Below, one piece after another: positions 53,301 through 64,000 of a DNA stretch of 64,000 bases. Origin of the DNA: Dipylidium caninum. Its lineage: Eukaryota > Platyhelminthes > Cestoda > Cyclophyllidea > Dipylidiidae. The stretch spans positions 117,625 to 181,624 of the forward strand of contig QEYB01000739.1 in the NCBI GenBank assembly GCA_017562135.1, in the 5' to 3' direction. Both the position numbers and the translations under genes were made by a program. A model generated the notes under the pieces. The model made no database searches and was not told the DNA's origin. It worked only from the letters and a program-made list of their open reading frames with translations. Every line of letters begins with the position of its first letter. The stretch's first letter is position 1.

Positions 53301-54914
53301 ACGGCGATGCTTATTCGGAATACACGAAGGTATTTAAATGAACACATCTCCAAAAGTAGCCTGAACCTAAACAAAAAAGACTGAAAGGCAAGGATATTTT
53401 TAGTACTTTAAGAAGACGAGGTTAGCGCGATAATCTGCCACAAAATTTGTGCATACGCATATTGAGAAAGTGGTGCAAGAATAGATGGAAAAGTAATTGA
53501 GGTGAAAAGCTATATAAATGTTGATTTTTGGACACAGTAATGTTTTAATAGAATGGCGAAAATAAAGGACACAAAAAGCTGGTTCCAAAATAAAGAAGAT
53601 GAATATTATTTGTCCGATATAGTCTCCCTCAACCAATGCTGACAAAACCTCCATCTGGAGTTAAAAGCATGGAGTAAATGGGTCATTTAAACCTGCAGAT
53701 AGGTTTGAGGATGCTATCAGTTTTGAATCACACAAAGACAATGCTTTACTTAATAAAAAAAATTAAATGCAAATCTTATAGTACAAAAGAAACCGCGTCA
53801 TTAATATTATTGCAATACTACATCAGAAAAAGGAATGCAAGCCCTATTTTTAAATAACGATTGTGAGAAATTAAAGAAGATGGGAGATGTAAATTTTGTG
53901 AACTTATAATATCGGCTTAAAACTCTCACTCATAGTTTACCATTCTATTGAATTGATAAATAATTTGCACAAGCAGAGACAATAAGTAAACTGATAATTA
54001 AGCAACTACATCATTATTGAATAGCTCTTAAAGACGATAAATAATGATAACCCACACTTTGCCCATGTGAAAGAATACGAGGTATTTTGGCCGGAGCGTG
54101 ATTTGAGACCCCAATTTGCCGAATAATAGCTGAAAAGTAAAAGGAATCGTATCAATTTATGTTCGCGATTATTATACATTAGAAAATAAAACCCAAAATT
54201 TACTTTGATTAAACTAAAGAATTTTCGAAGTTAAACAGACTAAAATTACTCAAATCACTTTAAAAATGTGTTTTATATGTCTAAAATAACATACGGGTAC
54301 AACTATAGGGCTCCGTTTTAACAACAGAAATGCTCCGAAGTAGTGAACGAGTGGAAGAGGAGGCAGATGCTGTAGATTGAACAGCGGGCACATCGCATGA
54401 TGAAGTGATAAGAGGTTCCGGCGTTTTCGGATGTTTTGTCGTGGAGAAAGTAGCCTGGGAAACCGTGATGGCAGAACTAGAATCGTCACTATTGCCAACT
54501 ATCATTGTGTGGGAGACGTCATCGTTAGTCGAAGCAATTGGATCCAGGAGGTCAACGCTCCCCTGCTCTACGTCGCAGAGGAAGGGGTGAAGTTTATCAC
54601 CATGGTCTAACGAATGGAAAATAACAACTTTATTATCTGAAACTTAGGAAAAGTATGAAGTGCATTTTTTAAGTCGTACTGCTAATGCCGCTGTCACTGT
54701 CAGAGGTATCGGCAATCGGTTCAAGCAAAACATCGTTGGGTAAGCCGAATAGGCTGAGATCAGTATTTGGGTCGTCGAAAATACTTCCCAGACCTGAATC
54801 CAGTTCTAACAAGGGAAACTAGGGCTGTAAGTTATTTAACTTACTCAGCTCTTCATTATCAAAATCAACCAAATCGCACAAAGGAAAAGATAGAGTTTCA
54901 CCCGGGAAATCCAT
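47348..54914 (-). CDS. ATF6: ATF6-type membrane-tethered bZIP transcription factor
   Basis: ER stress sensor: under stress ATF6 moves to the Golgi, is cut by S1P and S2P, and its bZIP half enters the nucleus. Exons: 54914-54845, 54805-54680, 54606-54301, 52734-52613, 52075-51953, 51750-51716, 50972-50794, 50110-49892, 48858-48679, 47916-47769, 47448-47348 (stop TAA); about 535 residues. Acidic N-terminal activation region (MDFPGETLSFPLC onward). Basic region KKQERMIRNRQAACLSR followed by a leucine zipper (YLERLEHKLDQLRQENAHLR), closest to ATF6 rather than CREB3/OASIS. Basic-flanked membrane helix at about 278-298 (SLFAIVCLLLINFSITPL) keeps the Asn and Pro typical of S2P substrates. A luminal RTLL resembles the S1P site. 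The luminal part has four N-glycosylation sequons (one only after frame repair) and just two cysteines, as in human ATF6. An extra A in a six-A run within 49892-50110 breaks the frame. Exon 51716-51750 is the least certain. Confidence 0.88.
54806..54844 (-). other. 39-nt micro-intron, first intron of ATF6
   Basis: On the minus strand GTAAGT is followed 39 nt later by TTGTTAG. The donor is a perfect consensus and the join is in phase (one base plus two gives Lys). It links the ATG exon with a plainly acidic coding exon (SGLGSIFDDPNTDLSL). Without removal the frame meets stops. Confidence 0.8.
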
Positions 54915-56819
54915 ATCGGAGAATACCAATCGGAACTAGAAGACATAGGCAAAAACGAAAAAACAATATGAAGGAAAGTATACTCAGGATTAGTGTATTT
55001 CAGCGGCTTTGTTTAGAAAAATATCCGTTTACACCTACGCATTTTGAAAATTGTAAGGGCCGAGATACGTAAGTATCGAGTCTTGTAAGTTAGTTTCAAT
55101 TTGCACAAATCCATGGAAGAACATGGAGGATATCTTAAAAACCAGACTCATTAACTTCCGTAAGCGCCACCGTTTTTATTTCTATATAAGCACATAAATT
55201 TAAGCGCCACAAGCCTCGTTGAAGGCGGTTATTTACCGTGGAATTAGGTAAAATATGGCCCTAATATTCATTAAGACGAGGTCGAAAGGGGGGAATTACA
55301 GCAAGACGGCGGGTTCCGCGATGGGTCGACCGAGTGTTCACTTACCCGCTATATTACCACACACGACAATATAGCGCACTAACGACAGGAAACCAGCGGC
55401 ATACAGGGTTCTAGGCCAATCGTCGCGACAAAGTCTTCTCTTGTGTGATAAATATTATTTCTATGAAGTCTTGCAACTGGATAATTTGTAGTTAAATTTT
55501 TTTATATCCATGAAATCGTTTTTTGTGTACACGTTTAGAAGTCGTTGTTTTTGATACGAAACGCTAAAAGTAATAATATATCAAGCAACTTAGTGGAGAT
55601 AGTCTTATGAACGTTGTTACACAATGGGCGGTCGTCATGCGTCACTTTACCATCAAAACAAGGGTGAATATTAACATTGTGCGCACCGTCATTCCTCCTT
55701 TTCGATTCACTTACGATAGCTTGCCTTCAACTTTCCGAGCGGCATCCTATAAAAGGCCTACTGAAAAGTAGCATCCTTTAGCGCTAAGTCGGATGTGCCG
55801 ATCTGCCCCCACGAAATAATACCCAGCTGAAAGGTGCGATATCGTCCTGACCACCTGTTCCATGTATGCGTTTAAGGTGAAAAGGTGAAGATAGAAACTA
55901 TGAGGATATCACGTGAGTTACGAAAGCCAAGCCGAATCGATACTTCACCAAACCGCCTGCGCGCGCTCTCTAAAATCACCTAGCGCCTTACCGTTCAACC
56001 CAAAGACATGCCCCAGAGTGCCGATCCTGAGACCCTCCGCCAGTACTAAACAAGGGGAATATCCAGAAGGCCGGAAGTAAGCATAACCCTCACAACGTTT
56101 GTGATCAATAAACTCGATGACCATATTATCCAAAAATACCACACCAATCCCGACTCTCCATGTGGAACATTAATTCGGTTGACATTTGGTGCCAAGATCG
56201 CCTACTGTTGGCACTTGAGTAACAACCATTACAACTAAACCAACCGATTCTGCACACTGTCATTTTAACGTAAATTGATATTAGCACAGATTCCGCTGCG
56301 CTTACAAAGTAAAAGAATGAATTTGATCATTTCATGAGATTTTAACTTGAGTGCTCGTAATTTTCCAATGAAAAAATACCACGAGAATGCAGGAACAATT
56401 AAAAAAAACTACGAGAATGGTTAAGAATTCCCGAGGTATAAAGTTTGCATGGAGTTCGAGTAGGCGTTATTAAAACATGAAGACAAGATTCGGTTGAAAA
56501 ATTTTGCAAAAATATGCAACGTTTGAACCATTGTTGGTAAAAGAATCAATTCGGACGTTGATATTCAAGGCTTGCTTCATTACAAATCTCTACGGCCAGT
56601 ACTGTATCTGAAAGAAAAAACACGAAGTTTAGCATATCAAGGAAGAGGAGGTGAACTTAAATACAATTAGTTTTTGGAGTCAGTGATTAGTGGTTTACAA
56701 AATCAGCAAGTTTTTGATGCACTTTGACCTAAGGTTTAAGGATACACAGGGTCAGGACATATGAAATAGCACAACTTTTGGAAACTAGAAGAAAACAAGG
56801 AGCAGCAACAAAGGCTATT
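54915..56819. other. Intergenic region upstream of ATF6
   Basis: 1.9 kb between the ATF6 start codon and the DOLPP1 stop, both on the minus strand; it should contain the ATF6 promoter. No ER-stress-type element or TATA box was assigned with confidence. The minus-strand open frame at 55945-56142 has no recognisable family. Confidence 0.5.
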
Positions 56820-58192
56820 CTAGAGTTGAACTTCCGGAGTCCGATAATCACCTGGGTTGTATTTTCTAACAGCATCATACTCAAAGCAAAATATTTTGGA
56901 TATAAGTGAGGGTTTTGAAGCATAAAGGCTCTTCCGATCTTGCTAAAAGAGAAAGAAACTTAATTAAGCTGTGGTTTTAATTGCTAAATTGTCCAGTTCT
57001 AAAACTTGCCTCTCGGTGATCTGCGAAAAAAGAGGCGTCAGTACGACCATGAACAACAAAGAACCACAGAAAACCAGAATCGTCCCTATTAATGCGCCAA
57101 TCTCATACTTGTTCAGTGTAGTGATATTCAAGATATACTCTGGAAGTAGTCTACAATAACTATTACCTACCTTGTAAAGCATACAACCGTTGACATGAGA
57201 ACAGGAAGAAAACGATTGAAAACCGGACATACTGAGGATAGTGAGAAGGTTGAAGTCGATATTTCACAAAAAGGAAAAAATAGTTAGGCCCGTCATTAAA
57301 GAATACAAACTGCGCATGATTGGAAGGCATCCCGTATGAATGAACGAGTGATCTTGCTAACAGCATAAATTAATCCAGTATTAATTATTACGATGTGTCG
57401 GAGGACGAGAAACCACGAATGACCTTTCTTGTATGATCACACATAGAACGTCATTTCCAAGCATTCCAATTGCATAGAATATCTAGAACGTTGGCTAATT
57501 GGATGGTATTACCGTATGCAGTCACGACGAAAAATCATGAAGGTTAGTAACAACAAAAGCGTAAGATTAATGGAACTTGGGAAATCCAAGCGTGGCTATG
57601 TTTTAGTGACTGAAAAATCACCTGAACTTTTTGGTATTTGCGGATAATACCGTTTCTATGGCAGTACGAGGAAAAGTTTCCAGTGGTTTCCAATTTTGTA
57701 AGTAATTCCATTGAAAACTATAAATATTAGGAAATACAAAACCATTGGCGAGCGGCTTAGCCTTGTGAATTACCTTTAGCTGCGGTGCAAAATGTTTACC
57801 GCATAATGAAATCTGTTCCCACAACTAAAAATGTGATAGATAAGACATTTAGACACTAAGTTGTTAGACCTACAAAACAAGCACTACAAGTGCTTCGATT
57901 GTACATTAATCAAAGTTTATATAAACGTATAACTGCAAAACGATCAGATCGTAACTGATTCTTGGTAGCTAATAAAAAATTATTTAAGACAGAATGCTAT
58001 TCTCCAAACTCACGGCCCAGATGATCCGCTACGCACCACTACACAGTGTCTGAACACGAACTGGCCCCATTCGAGGCGCGTTCTATATCAGAAAGGACAA
58101 ATCTATCCAAGTGAAAACATATAATTTCGAATGGGAGGTATCATCGTCAGCATGCTCACCAGTCCATCGTCGGCTAATTTTCTACACGCCAT
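56820..58192 (-). CDS. DOLPP1: Dolichyldiphosphatase 1 homologue (PAP2 family), frames disturbed
   Basis: ER membrane enzyme that dephosphorylates dolichyl diphosphate on the luminal side so the N-glycan carrier can be reused. Recognisable segments on the minus strand: 57356-57171 with HSYGMPSNHAQF (PAP2 motif 2; human YGMPSSHSQF); 57147-57109 with TSRVYLEYHYTEQ (motif 3, catalytic Arg and His kept); 57107-57006 with YEIGALIGTIL and VVLTPLFSQITERQ; 56942-56820 with SLISKIFCFEYDAVR and stop TAG. The last join (57006 to 56942) is a clean in-phase intron with a strong pyrimidine tract. Motif 3 and the next segment are separated by one surplus base (57108). The stretch between motifs 2 and 3 changes frame again around 57150-57230. 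N-terminal exons are unresolved: an ATG exon at 58192-58160 and a segment at 58082-58014 are candidates whose phases do not agree. Either a gene with assembly errors or micro-introns, or an early pseudogene. Confidence 0.68.
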
Positions 58193-60902
58193 TTAAATTT
58201 TTTATTTTCGATTTAATAAAGCTCGATCGGGCGCGGTTGTTTACAATAAGTATATATACTTTGTGTAAATAGGCCTTTGAAATTCTGTTTCATAATACGA
58301 AATATGCCTAATTTTTCCGTCTCTGCCCACTAATTACAATAAAATTGGATGGTAATAGTTACTTTATAACGTGCATCGCATCCGACTCCCACGCGGAGGC
58401 TTGCTTCTTACACGGAACCTCTGATACAGTTAACCTTCGCAATACTCCGGGGGGGCGGGGGAGCTCCAGTTTTTTTACAGAAGAAAAATGATTACGTATA
58501 CGGGGATGCATAGCCATTGGACTTGAGCCACAATATCCTTTGTATTAGGCCATGAATCGAAGTACTTCATTCTTTTACAAATTCAAACAAGCAAATAGTT
58601 TCTACAATTATCTGTGGGTTCAGTCTCTAATATTCTTAGTCTTTGTCCTTTAATCTATCACGCATCATCTAGCACTACATTGGATCCGTGGATTGACTTG
58701 AAGGTGGCCAATAACTTCGACAAACCCTGAAAAACATCGGTTTATGGCTGTTAGTAAACAGGGTCTGATCCAATAAGGAAATATCCCAAAATCATTTGCG
58801 CTTTTTGTGTGGGACATCTTATCAGTTTAATATATCCACTTTAGTTCAGTCTCACTTGAAATCTAGTGGCATTTTTTTAGACAAAGGACTAGTGATTCCT
58901 CCTCCCGTGCAGCTCGAAGCTTTAAATACTGATTTATATGCTAAAGTTTAAATTCTGTATGATTAGATGTGTCATCACATTCATTTGCACGTCAATAGAT
59001 ATTCTCTTTTCTGTTGACTTTTCAATTTGAAGATTAATTTTTTTTGTCCCACTCAAAGATTCCTTTGACATATAACAACTTATCTTCTAACATATTGGCG
59101 TTTTTTATCAATCGAGAATCCAGGGATACGCAAACAAAGTCTTTTTACATAACCTGACAGGCGAACTCTCACCCTATATGTGGGCGTGGCTTATTCATAG
59201 CCATGTGGCATTCATCATTCATCCAAATACTCGAAGGATGTCTTTGGAATAGAATAAGATAGTCTTCACTAAGTTTTAAAGTGACAAACATTGCACTCCA
59301 TTATTTACGAGTATAAGACATTGATAGTCCCGAAGCCAAGCGGAAATTTAATCTTAACCAAAAAAACCAGATTGACAACCCCACGTAGCTGAAAGGAGCG
59401 TAGCGGGTGTTGATCAAAACGCGGCCTTCACGGCACAATTAGTGACGGAATATGGAGATTTTTGATCGCGTGGAAATCGATTTCTTGTCAACAAAGCGGA
59501 CAATAGGCGCAACGACTAATTGGCCCCTTTTTAGGCAGCAGTCACGTCGCACAACGGTGAGGATCTTATTTGTGGGAATGCATTTCTCATAGCATAAAAT
59601 GTTTCCTATCCATCATCATCTTTATATTTCAGATTTTCTTGAAGAGTCCCTTCTTGATTTTCTTCCCTTTTGAGTACAAAAGGCTATTCAGGTTGATTTT
59701 CAAGGGACATATAGTAAAACCATGCTAGTCTGTGCTGATTCAAGGAAAAAATACCAATGGAATGACAACTATATGAATTGATAAGCTTCGCTTCTCCACT
59801 CTTTGGTTTATCAAAAAGGATACTAGACGAGATAGCTCCACTAATTCCTGTTTTGCCGGCGGAATTTTTCCTTGTTATCTCTCTAATAAGTCAAGGCAAC
59901 TAGGCGGTCAGTGAAACCATTTAGTGGAGTAGTGCGAAGAGGTCACCGCCTTCCATCCTAACGCTACTTTAAGCGAATCACGTTGTCTTCTACAAAGCTT
60001 ACACTAGGATGTATGCCAATTAATATTATTTGCTGAAGCAAGTGTGTTATGTCCAAATCTGATAAACCGAGTCAAGGTTAGCTTGTTCATTACTCTCATT
60101 TGGTCAGCCCTCTATCTCTTAAATGAACATAGTAGAATTTAGGCGAGGTGGATCACCCTCTTGAGATTGCGTCGGCACCCTTGCCTTTAAGTTTTATCTC
60201 AACGCACGGTAAATTTGGGGAGGTTTTTTTTAGGGTGTATGTCGATTGTGACTGAGTTTCATGGAAATTCACATTGCCATAGATCATGGGACACATTCAA
60301 CAATGCTGTTAATAACTTTGTAAAAGACAAGAATAGAGGCATGAGTGGGACAGAAGGGGTGATATACGGGGTGGAGACTACAGCAGAGTTTTTTATGAGA
60401 TATTATAGAAAGTAGATATTTGACCATTTCATAATGGTAGATTATAGTATATCTAGGGTATGATTAAGACATCATATCCAATACGCGGAGTTCCAATATT
60501 TCTCTAGAAGCCTTTGGAATTGCCCATTCCTTCGAGAAGTCTCATACTTCGCGTTCATTTTTTGGCTCATTTACCGTTTAGATGATGCCACGTAGTGGAA
60601 TTTGACAGTGGGAATAAAAAGATTTGTTGAACGGCTGGAGTCAGTTGACCTGTAAATGGCGGTTTTTTGGTCGAAATAAGTATCGCCTTTAAAATACGGT
60701 GCGAATTTTGTTGGTACATGGATAATTCCGCCAGCGCTACATCGGGATTAAATGGCGGTTTTCGGTACCTTCGGTTTTTCTCAATAGGTGGGTTAAATGT
60801 TTAAATGCCGGAAAATCAGGCGACATGAAATGATAAAAGCCATGTTTAAGATGAGATTTGTGGCTGAGGAAGAAGTAAAGATTTGAGTCATCATTTTGGC
60901 GG
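58193..60902. other. Intergenic region, no gene recognised
   Basis: 2.7 kb upstream of the DOLPP1 homologue. Open frames are short and unrecognised. A short direct repeat (AAATGGCGGTTTT) occurs at about 60655 and 60752. The region should include the DOLPP1 promoter. Confidence 0.55.
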
Positions 60903-63900
60903 CTTCTTTCCCGTCTCCATCACCTACCAATACTCCTCCGTACCTTCTCATTCCCTCTCCCCCACTCTCCGTCCCTTCTCTTCTCGTCCTCCTCATTCAT
61001 TCCCTTCTCGCACCTCCTCTCGTCTTTCTCTCTTCCCGCCTCTCTCTCTCCCCCTCCCCCCGTTCCTTTCTTTCTTCTCTCCTCTCCTCTCCTTCTTCTC
61101 TTCTCTCTCCTCTTTCCCCCTTACTTCCTCTTCTCCGCTCCTCGTCCCCTTCTTCTCCTCTTCTCGTCCCGCCCTCTCCTTCACTCTTCCCCCCGACCTT
61201 CTCTCTCTCTCCCTCTCCCTCCTTTTTCTACTTTCCCGTCTCTCCCCGTCCACCTCTCTTCCCCCCCCTCTCCTCTCTTCTCCTTCTCCACCTGCCCTCC
61301 CTCTGTCTCTCTGGCTCATTCCCCCTGTCTCTCTTTCTCCCGTCCCTCACCCCCCACCTCCTCCCTTCTTTCCCTCCCTCCCTTGTCACCTTCTCCTTCT
61401 TCTCTCCTCTCTCTCCCCTCCACCTCCTCCTTCCGTCTCCTCCTCACTTTCTCCTTCCTTCCCTTTTTGCCCACCTCCTCTCCTCCCGCCCTGGCTCCCC
61501 CTTTCCTCTCTCACTCTCCCCTTCTCCCTGCGCCCATCTTCCCTTCCTTCCTCCTCTCTCTCCCCTCCCCTCCTTCCTCTTCCCTCTCTCTCTTCCCTGT
61601 CTCCCCTCCACTTCACTTCCGCCTGTCCCTCTCTCCCCATCTCTCACCTCCCTCCTCCTTTCTCCTTCTTCCCTCTTCCGCCCCGTATCCCTCCTTCCAC
61701 CCTCTCCTCTCCCCTCCCCTCATCCTTCCCCCTAATCCTCCCTCCCCGCTTCTCTTCCTCCCCTCTTCTCTCCATCACTCCTCTCTTCCCCCCATCTCCG
61801 TCTCCTTTCCCCCTCCTCGTCATTCCCTTCGTTCCTCTTCTCTTCTCCTGCTCCCACCTCCTGTCACATCCTCTTCTCCTCACCCTTCCCTCTCTACCCC
61901 TCCGCTTTCTCCGTCCTCCTCTCCTCCTTCCCTCTCCCGTAGTCCACCGCCCCTCTCACTCTCCTCTTTTCTCTCTCCCCGCTCTGTCCGCCCTCTCTCT
62001 TCTTCCTCTCCTCATCCTCCTTCTCTCGCCTTATTCATCCCCGCTCTGCAATTCTTCCTGCCCCCTCCTCCCGCCCTTGCTGCCTCTACTCCTCCTGCTC
62101 CTCCCCTGCTTTCCTTCCGCCCTTCCCCTCCGCCCCCATCCCTCTTCTTCCCACTCCCCTTCTCTTCTGCTGGTCTCCCTTCTCATCCTCCTGCCTCTAT
62201 CCTCCCCCTTGTCCCCCAGACTCCACCTCTCTCTGTCGCTGCCTCGGGCCTTTGCTTCCGCCCCCTCTCTCTCGACCTCTCCCCTCTTACCCCTTCCCTG
62301 TACCCCTGGCTTCCTCCTCCACCCCCCTTGTCCCTCTCTCTTCTTACCTTGTTCTCTCGCTTTCCCGTTTCGTCTCCTCCCCTCCCCCTTCCACTATCGT
62401 AGTTCCTCATATCTCTTCCCCGATCGCCTGTCCTGTCTCTTTTCTTCACGTGCCCTCATTCCTCTCTCCTCCTTCTCACGTCTCTTCTCTCTTCTTTCCT
62501 GCCCCCGTTCTCCTATTCTCCTACCACGCCCTTCCCTACTTCTTCCCTCCCTCCTGGTCGTACCTCCGCGCCCTCCCCTCTCCCGTTCCCTCCTTCTCTC
62601 TCTCTCCCTTCCTCTCATTGCCTCATGCCCCCATCCTCTCTCCTCTCTCCCTACTCTCCCATCTTCCCCCCTCCCTCCTCTCCCCATTTCTCTCATCCTC
62701 TTCCCTCTTCCCTTCCTCCCCTCTTCTCTTCCTTCTCTTCCTCATCATCACCCTCCTCCATTCCTTCCTCTTCTTCTTCTTACATCCATCCCTCCCCTTC
62801 TCTTCCCCTCCTTCTTCCTTTTCCTCATTCTCTCCCTTCCCCTCCCACTCCCCTAACTTTCTCTCCTTCCGTACCTTCTCACTCCCTAATCTTCCTCTTC
62901 TCTACCTGCCTCCCTCTCATGCCTCTCGTCTCCGTCCTCGCCCCCCCTTCTCCCTCCTCTTCCCTCCTCCCTCTCGCCCTGGTCTCCTTCCGCTCTCTCC
63001 TCTGTCCTCTTCGGTCTCCCCTGTCCCATCCTCTTCTCCTCTCCCCTGCTCCTCCCCTCTTCCCGTCTTCCACACACTCTTCCTTCACTCCCCTCTTCCT
63101 CTCTTCTCCTGCCTCTCCCGCATCCCTCTTCTCCGCCCTCCCTCATCCTCTCTTCATTACCTTCCCCTTTGCTCTCCCCTTCCCTTCCCGTCTCCTCTAC
63201 CTCGCGCTTCTTCCGTCCCTCTCCTTCCTTCCCTCTTCTTCTTCTCCTCTCCTCTTCGTCGCTTCCTCCCCCTTCCACCTCTGCCTCTTACTCGCCTCCT
63301 TTCCGTCCTCCCTTCCCGACTCTGGCTTCCTCACTTCTCCTCTCCTTCCCTCTCCTTCCTCTTGTCGCTTCCCTCCTCATCCCCATACCCTCCCTCACCT
63401 CTCTCCATTCCTCCTTCCGTCTCCCATCTCTCCTTCTTCCCTCTCTCCTTCTCTCTATCCCGTTCTTCTCTTCCCGCCTCCCGCCCCCCGGCCTCTCTCT
63501 TATCTCCCTTTCGCCCCTCCCATTTCTCCTCTTCTCTCTCCCCCCTTCTCGACCCTTCCTCTCCTCCTCCCCTCCCCTCTTCCTCCTCCGCAGTCCCCTC
63601 TGCTTCTGTCCTCTCCTCTTCTTTCCCTACCCTTCCTCCCCCTGCCCTTCTCCTCTTTTCCTCTTCCTCATTCTCCACTCCATCTCCTCTCACCCTCTCT
63701 TTCTCGCCCCCTCTCTTCCTTCTTCTTCTCTCTCCACTCCTCTTCTTCCTCCTTTCTTCTCCCTCTCCTCCTCTTCGCTCCCTCATTCTGTCCTTCCCCA
63801 TTCTCTGCATCGCTCCTACCCTCTTCCTCTCCGTTTCACCTTCCATTCCTCTTCCTCTATCTCAGCCACGCCCCTCCCATCTTCTTCCTCTTCCTTATTC

Positions 63901-64000
63901 CCTTTCACCCTCTCCACCCCTTAATCTATCCTCCTCTCCTTCCTTCTGGCCTTTTCCCCCTCTCTTTCTCCCAGCCTGCCTTCTTCTCTCTCTTCCTTGC
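60903..64000. repeat. Giant polypyrimidine/polypurine tract (C/T-rich plus strand)
   Basis: From about 60903 to the window end the plus strand is almost only C and T, by eye over 90%, with isolated G or A. It is built from irregular mixtures of TCC, CTT, TCTC and CCCT; no fixed repeat unit or tandem period is evident. The base composition changes abruptly from the ordinary flank. Because stop codons need purines, very long open frames arise by chance on both strands (Ser/Pro/Leu-rich on plus, Arg/Glu/Gly-rich on minus); these are not genes. Such mirror-rich tracts can form triplex (H-DNA). The tract continues past the window. Confidence 0.95.

Noticed and set aside
57140..57170. 31-nt micro-intron in the DOLPP1 homologue
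   Set aside because: Splicing here keeps a frame open but skips the coding of SRVYLEYH, the catalytic PAP2 motif, so it is unlikely to be the functional structure.
60883..62856. 657-codon plus-strand open frame rich in Ser, Pro and Leu, and overlapping long frames to 63924 on both strands
   Set aside because: Produced by the polypyrimidine tract, where stop codons are rare; all frames are open and the composition simply mirrors the DNA.

Overview
The window is nuclear DNA from a metazoan. All genes are split by GT-AG introns, the standard genetic code is used, and the proteins found (Spen, Prp19, a lamin-type intermediate filament protein, ATF6, a dolichyl-diphosphatase) belong to animals. 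Very small introns (35-39 nt) sit near the start of two genes beside introns of one to several kb. With the moderately AT-rich base composition and low gene density, this suggests an invertebrate and most likely a flatworm (tapeworm or fluke); that assignment is inference. No tRNA, rRNA, CRISPR, bacterial or viral gene was recognised.

Layout. 1-8063 (+): 3' part of a split ends (SPEN/SHARP) gene, ending in the SPOC domain. 8064-13509: no gene recognised. 13510-26146 (+): a multi-exon coiled-coil protein whose C-terminus has a membrane segment and ends in PPPT, read here as a divergent KASH/nesprin-like LINC protein. 26769-29253 (-): complete six-exon PRPF19. 31885-46595 (+): complete ten-exon intermediate filament gene with a lamin-length rod, a lamin tail domain and no CAAX box; its introns carry degenerate repeats. 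47348-54914 (-): ATF6, the membrane-tethered bZIP factor of the ER unfolded-protein response. 56820 to about 58192 (-): dolichyldiphosphatase (DOLPP1) homologue with disturbed reading frames. 60903-64000: an almost uninterrupted polypyrimidine tract running off the window.

The genes do not form a pathway. Two themes recur: nuclear envelope/cytoskeleton (KASH-like protein, intermediate filament) and ER/glycoprotein biology (ATF6, DOLPP1). Orientation is mixed: KASH and PRPF19 converge, PRPF19 and the filament gene diverge, the filament gene and ATF6 converge, and ATF6 and DOLPP1 run in the same direction.

Exon borders were set by hand from ORF continuity, GT/AG sites and phase matching. Several loci need a one-base frame correction (about 2683-2743, 24926-24968, 50020-50030, 57108). 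These may be assembly indels, undetected micro-introns or, for DOLPP1, true decay.
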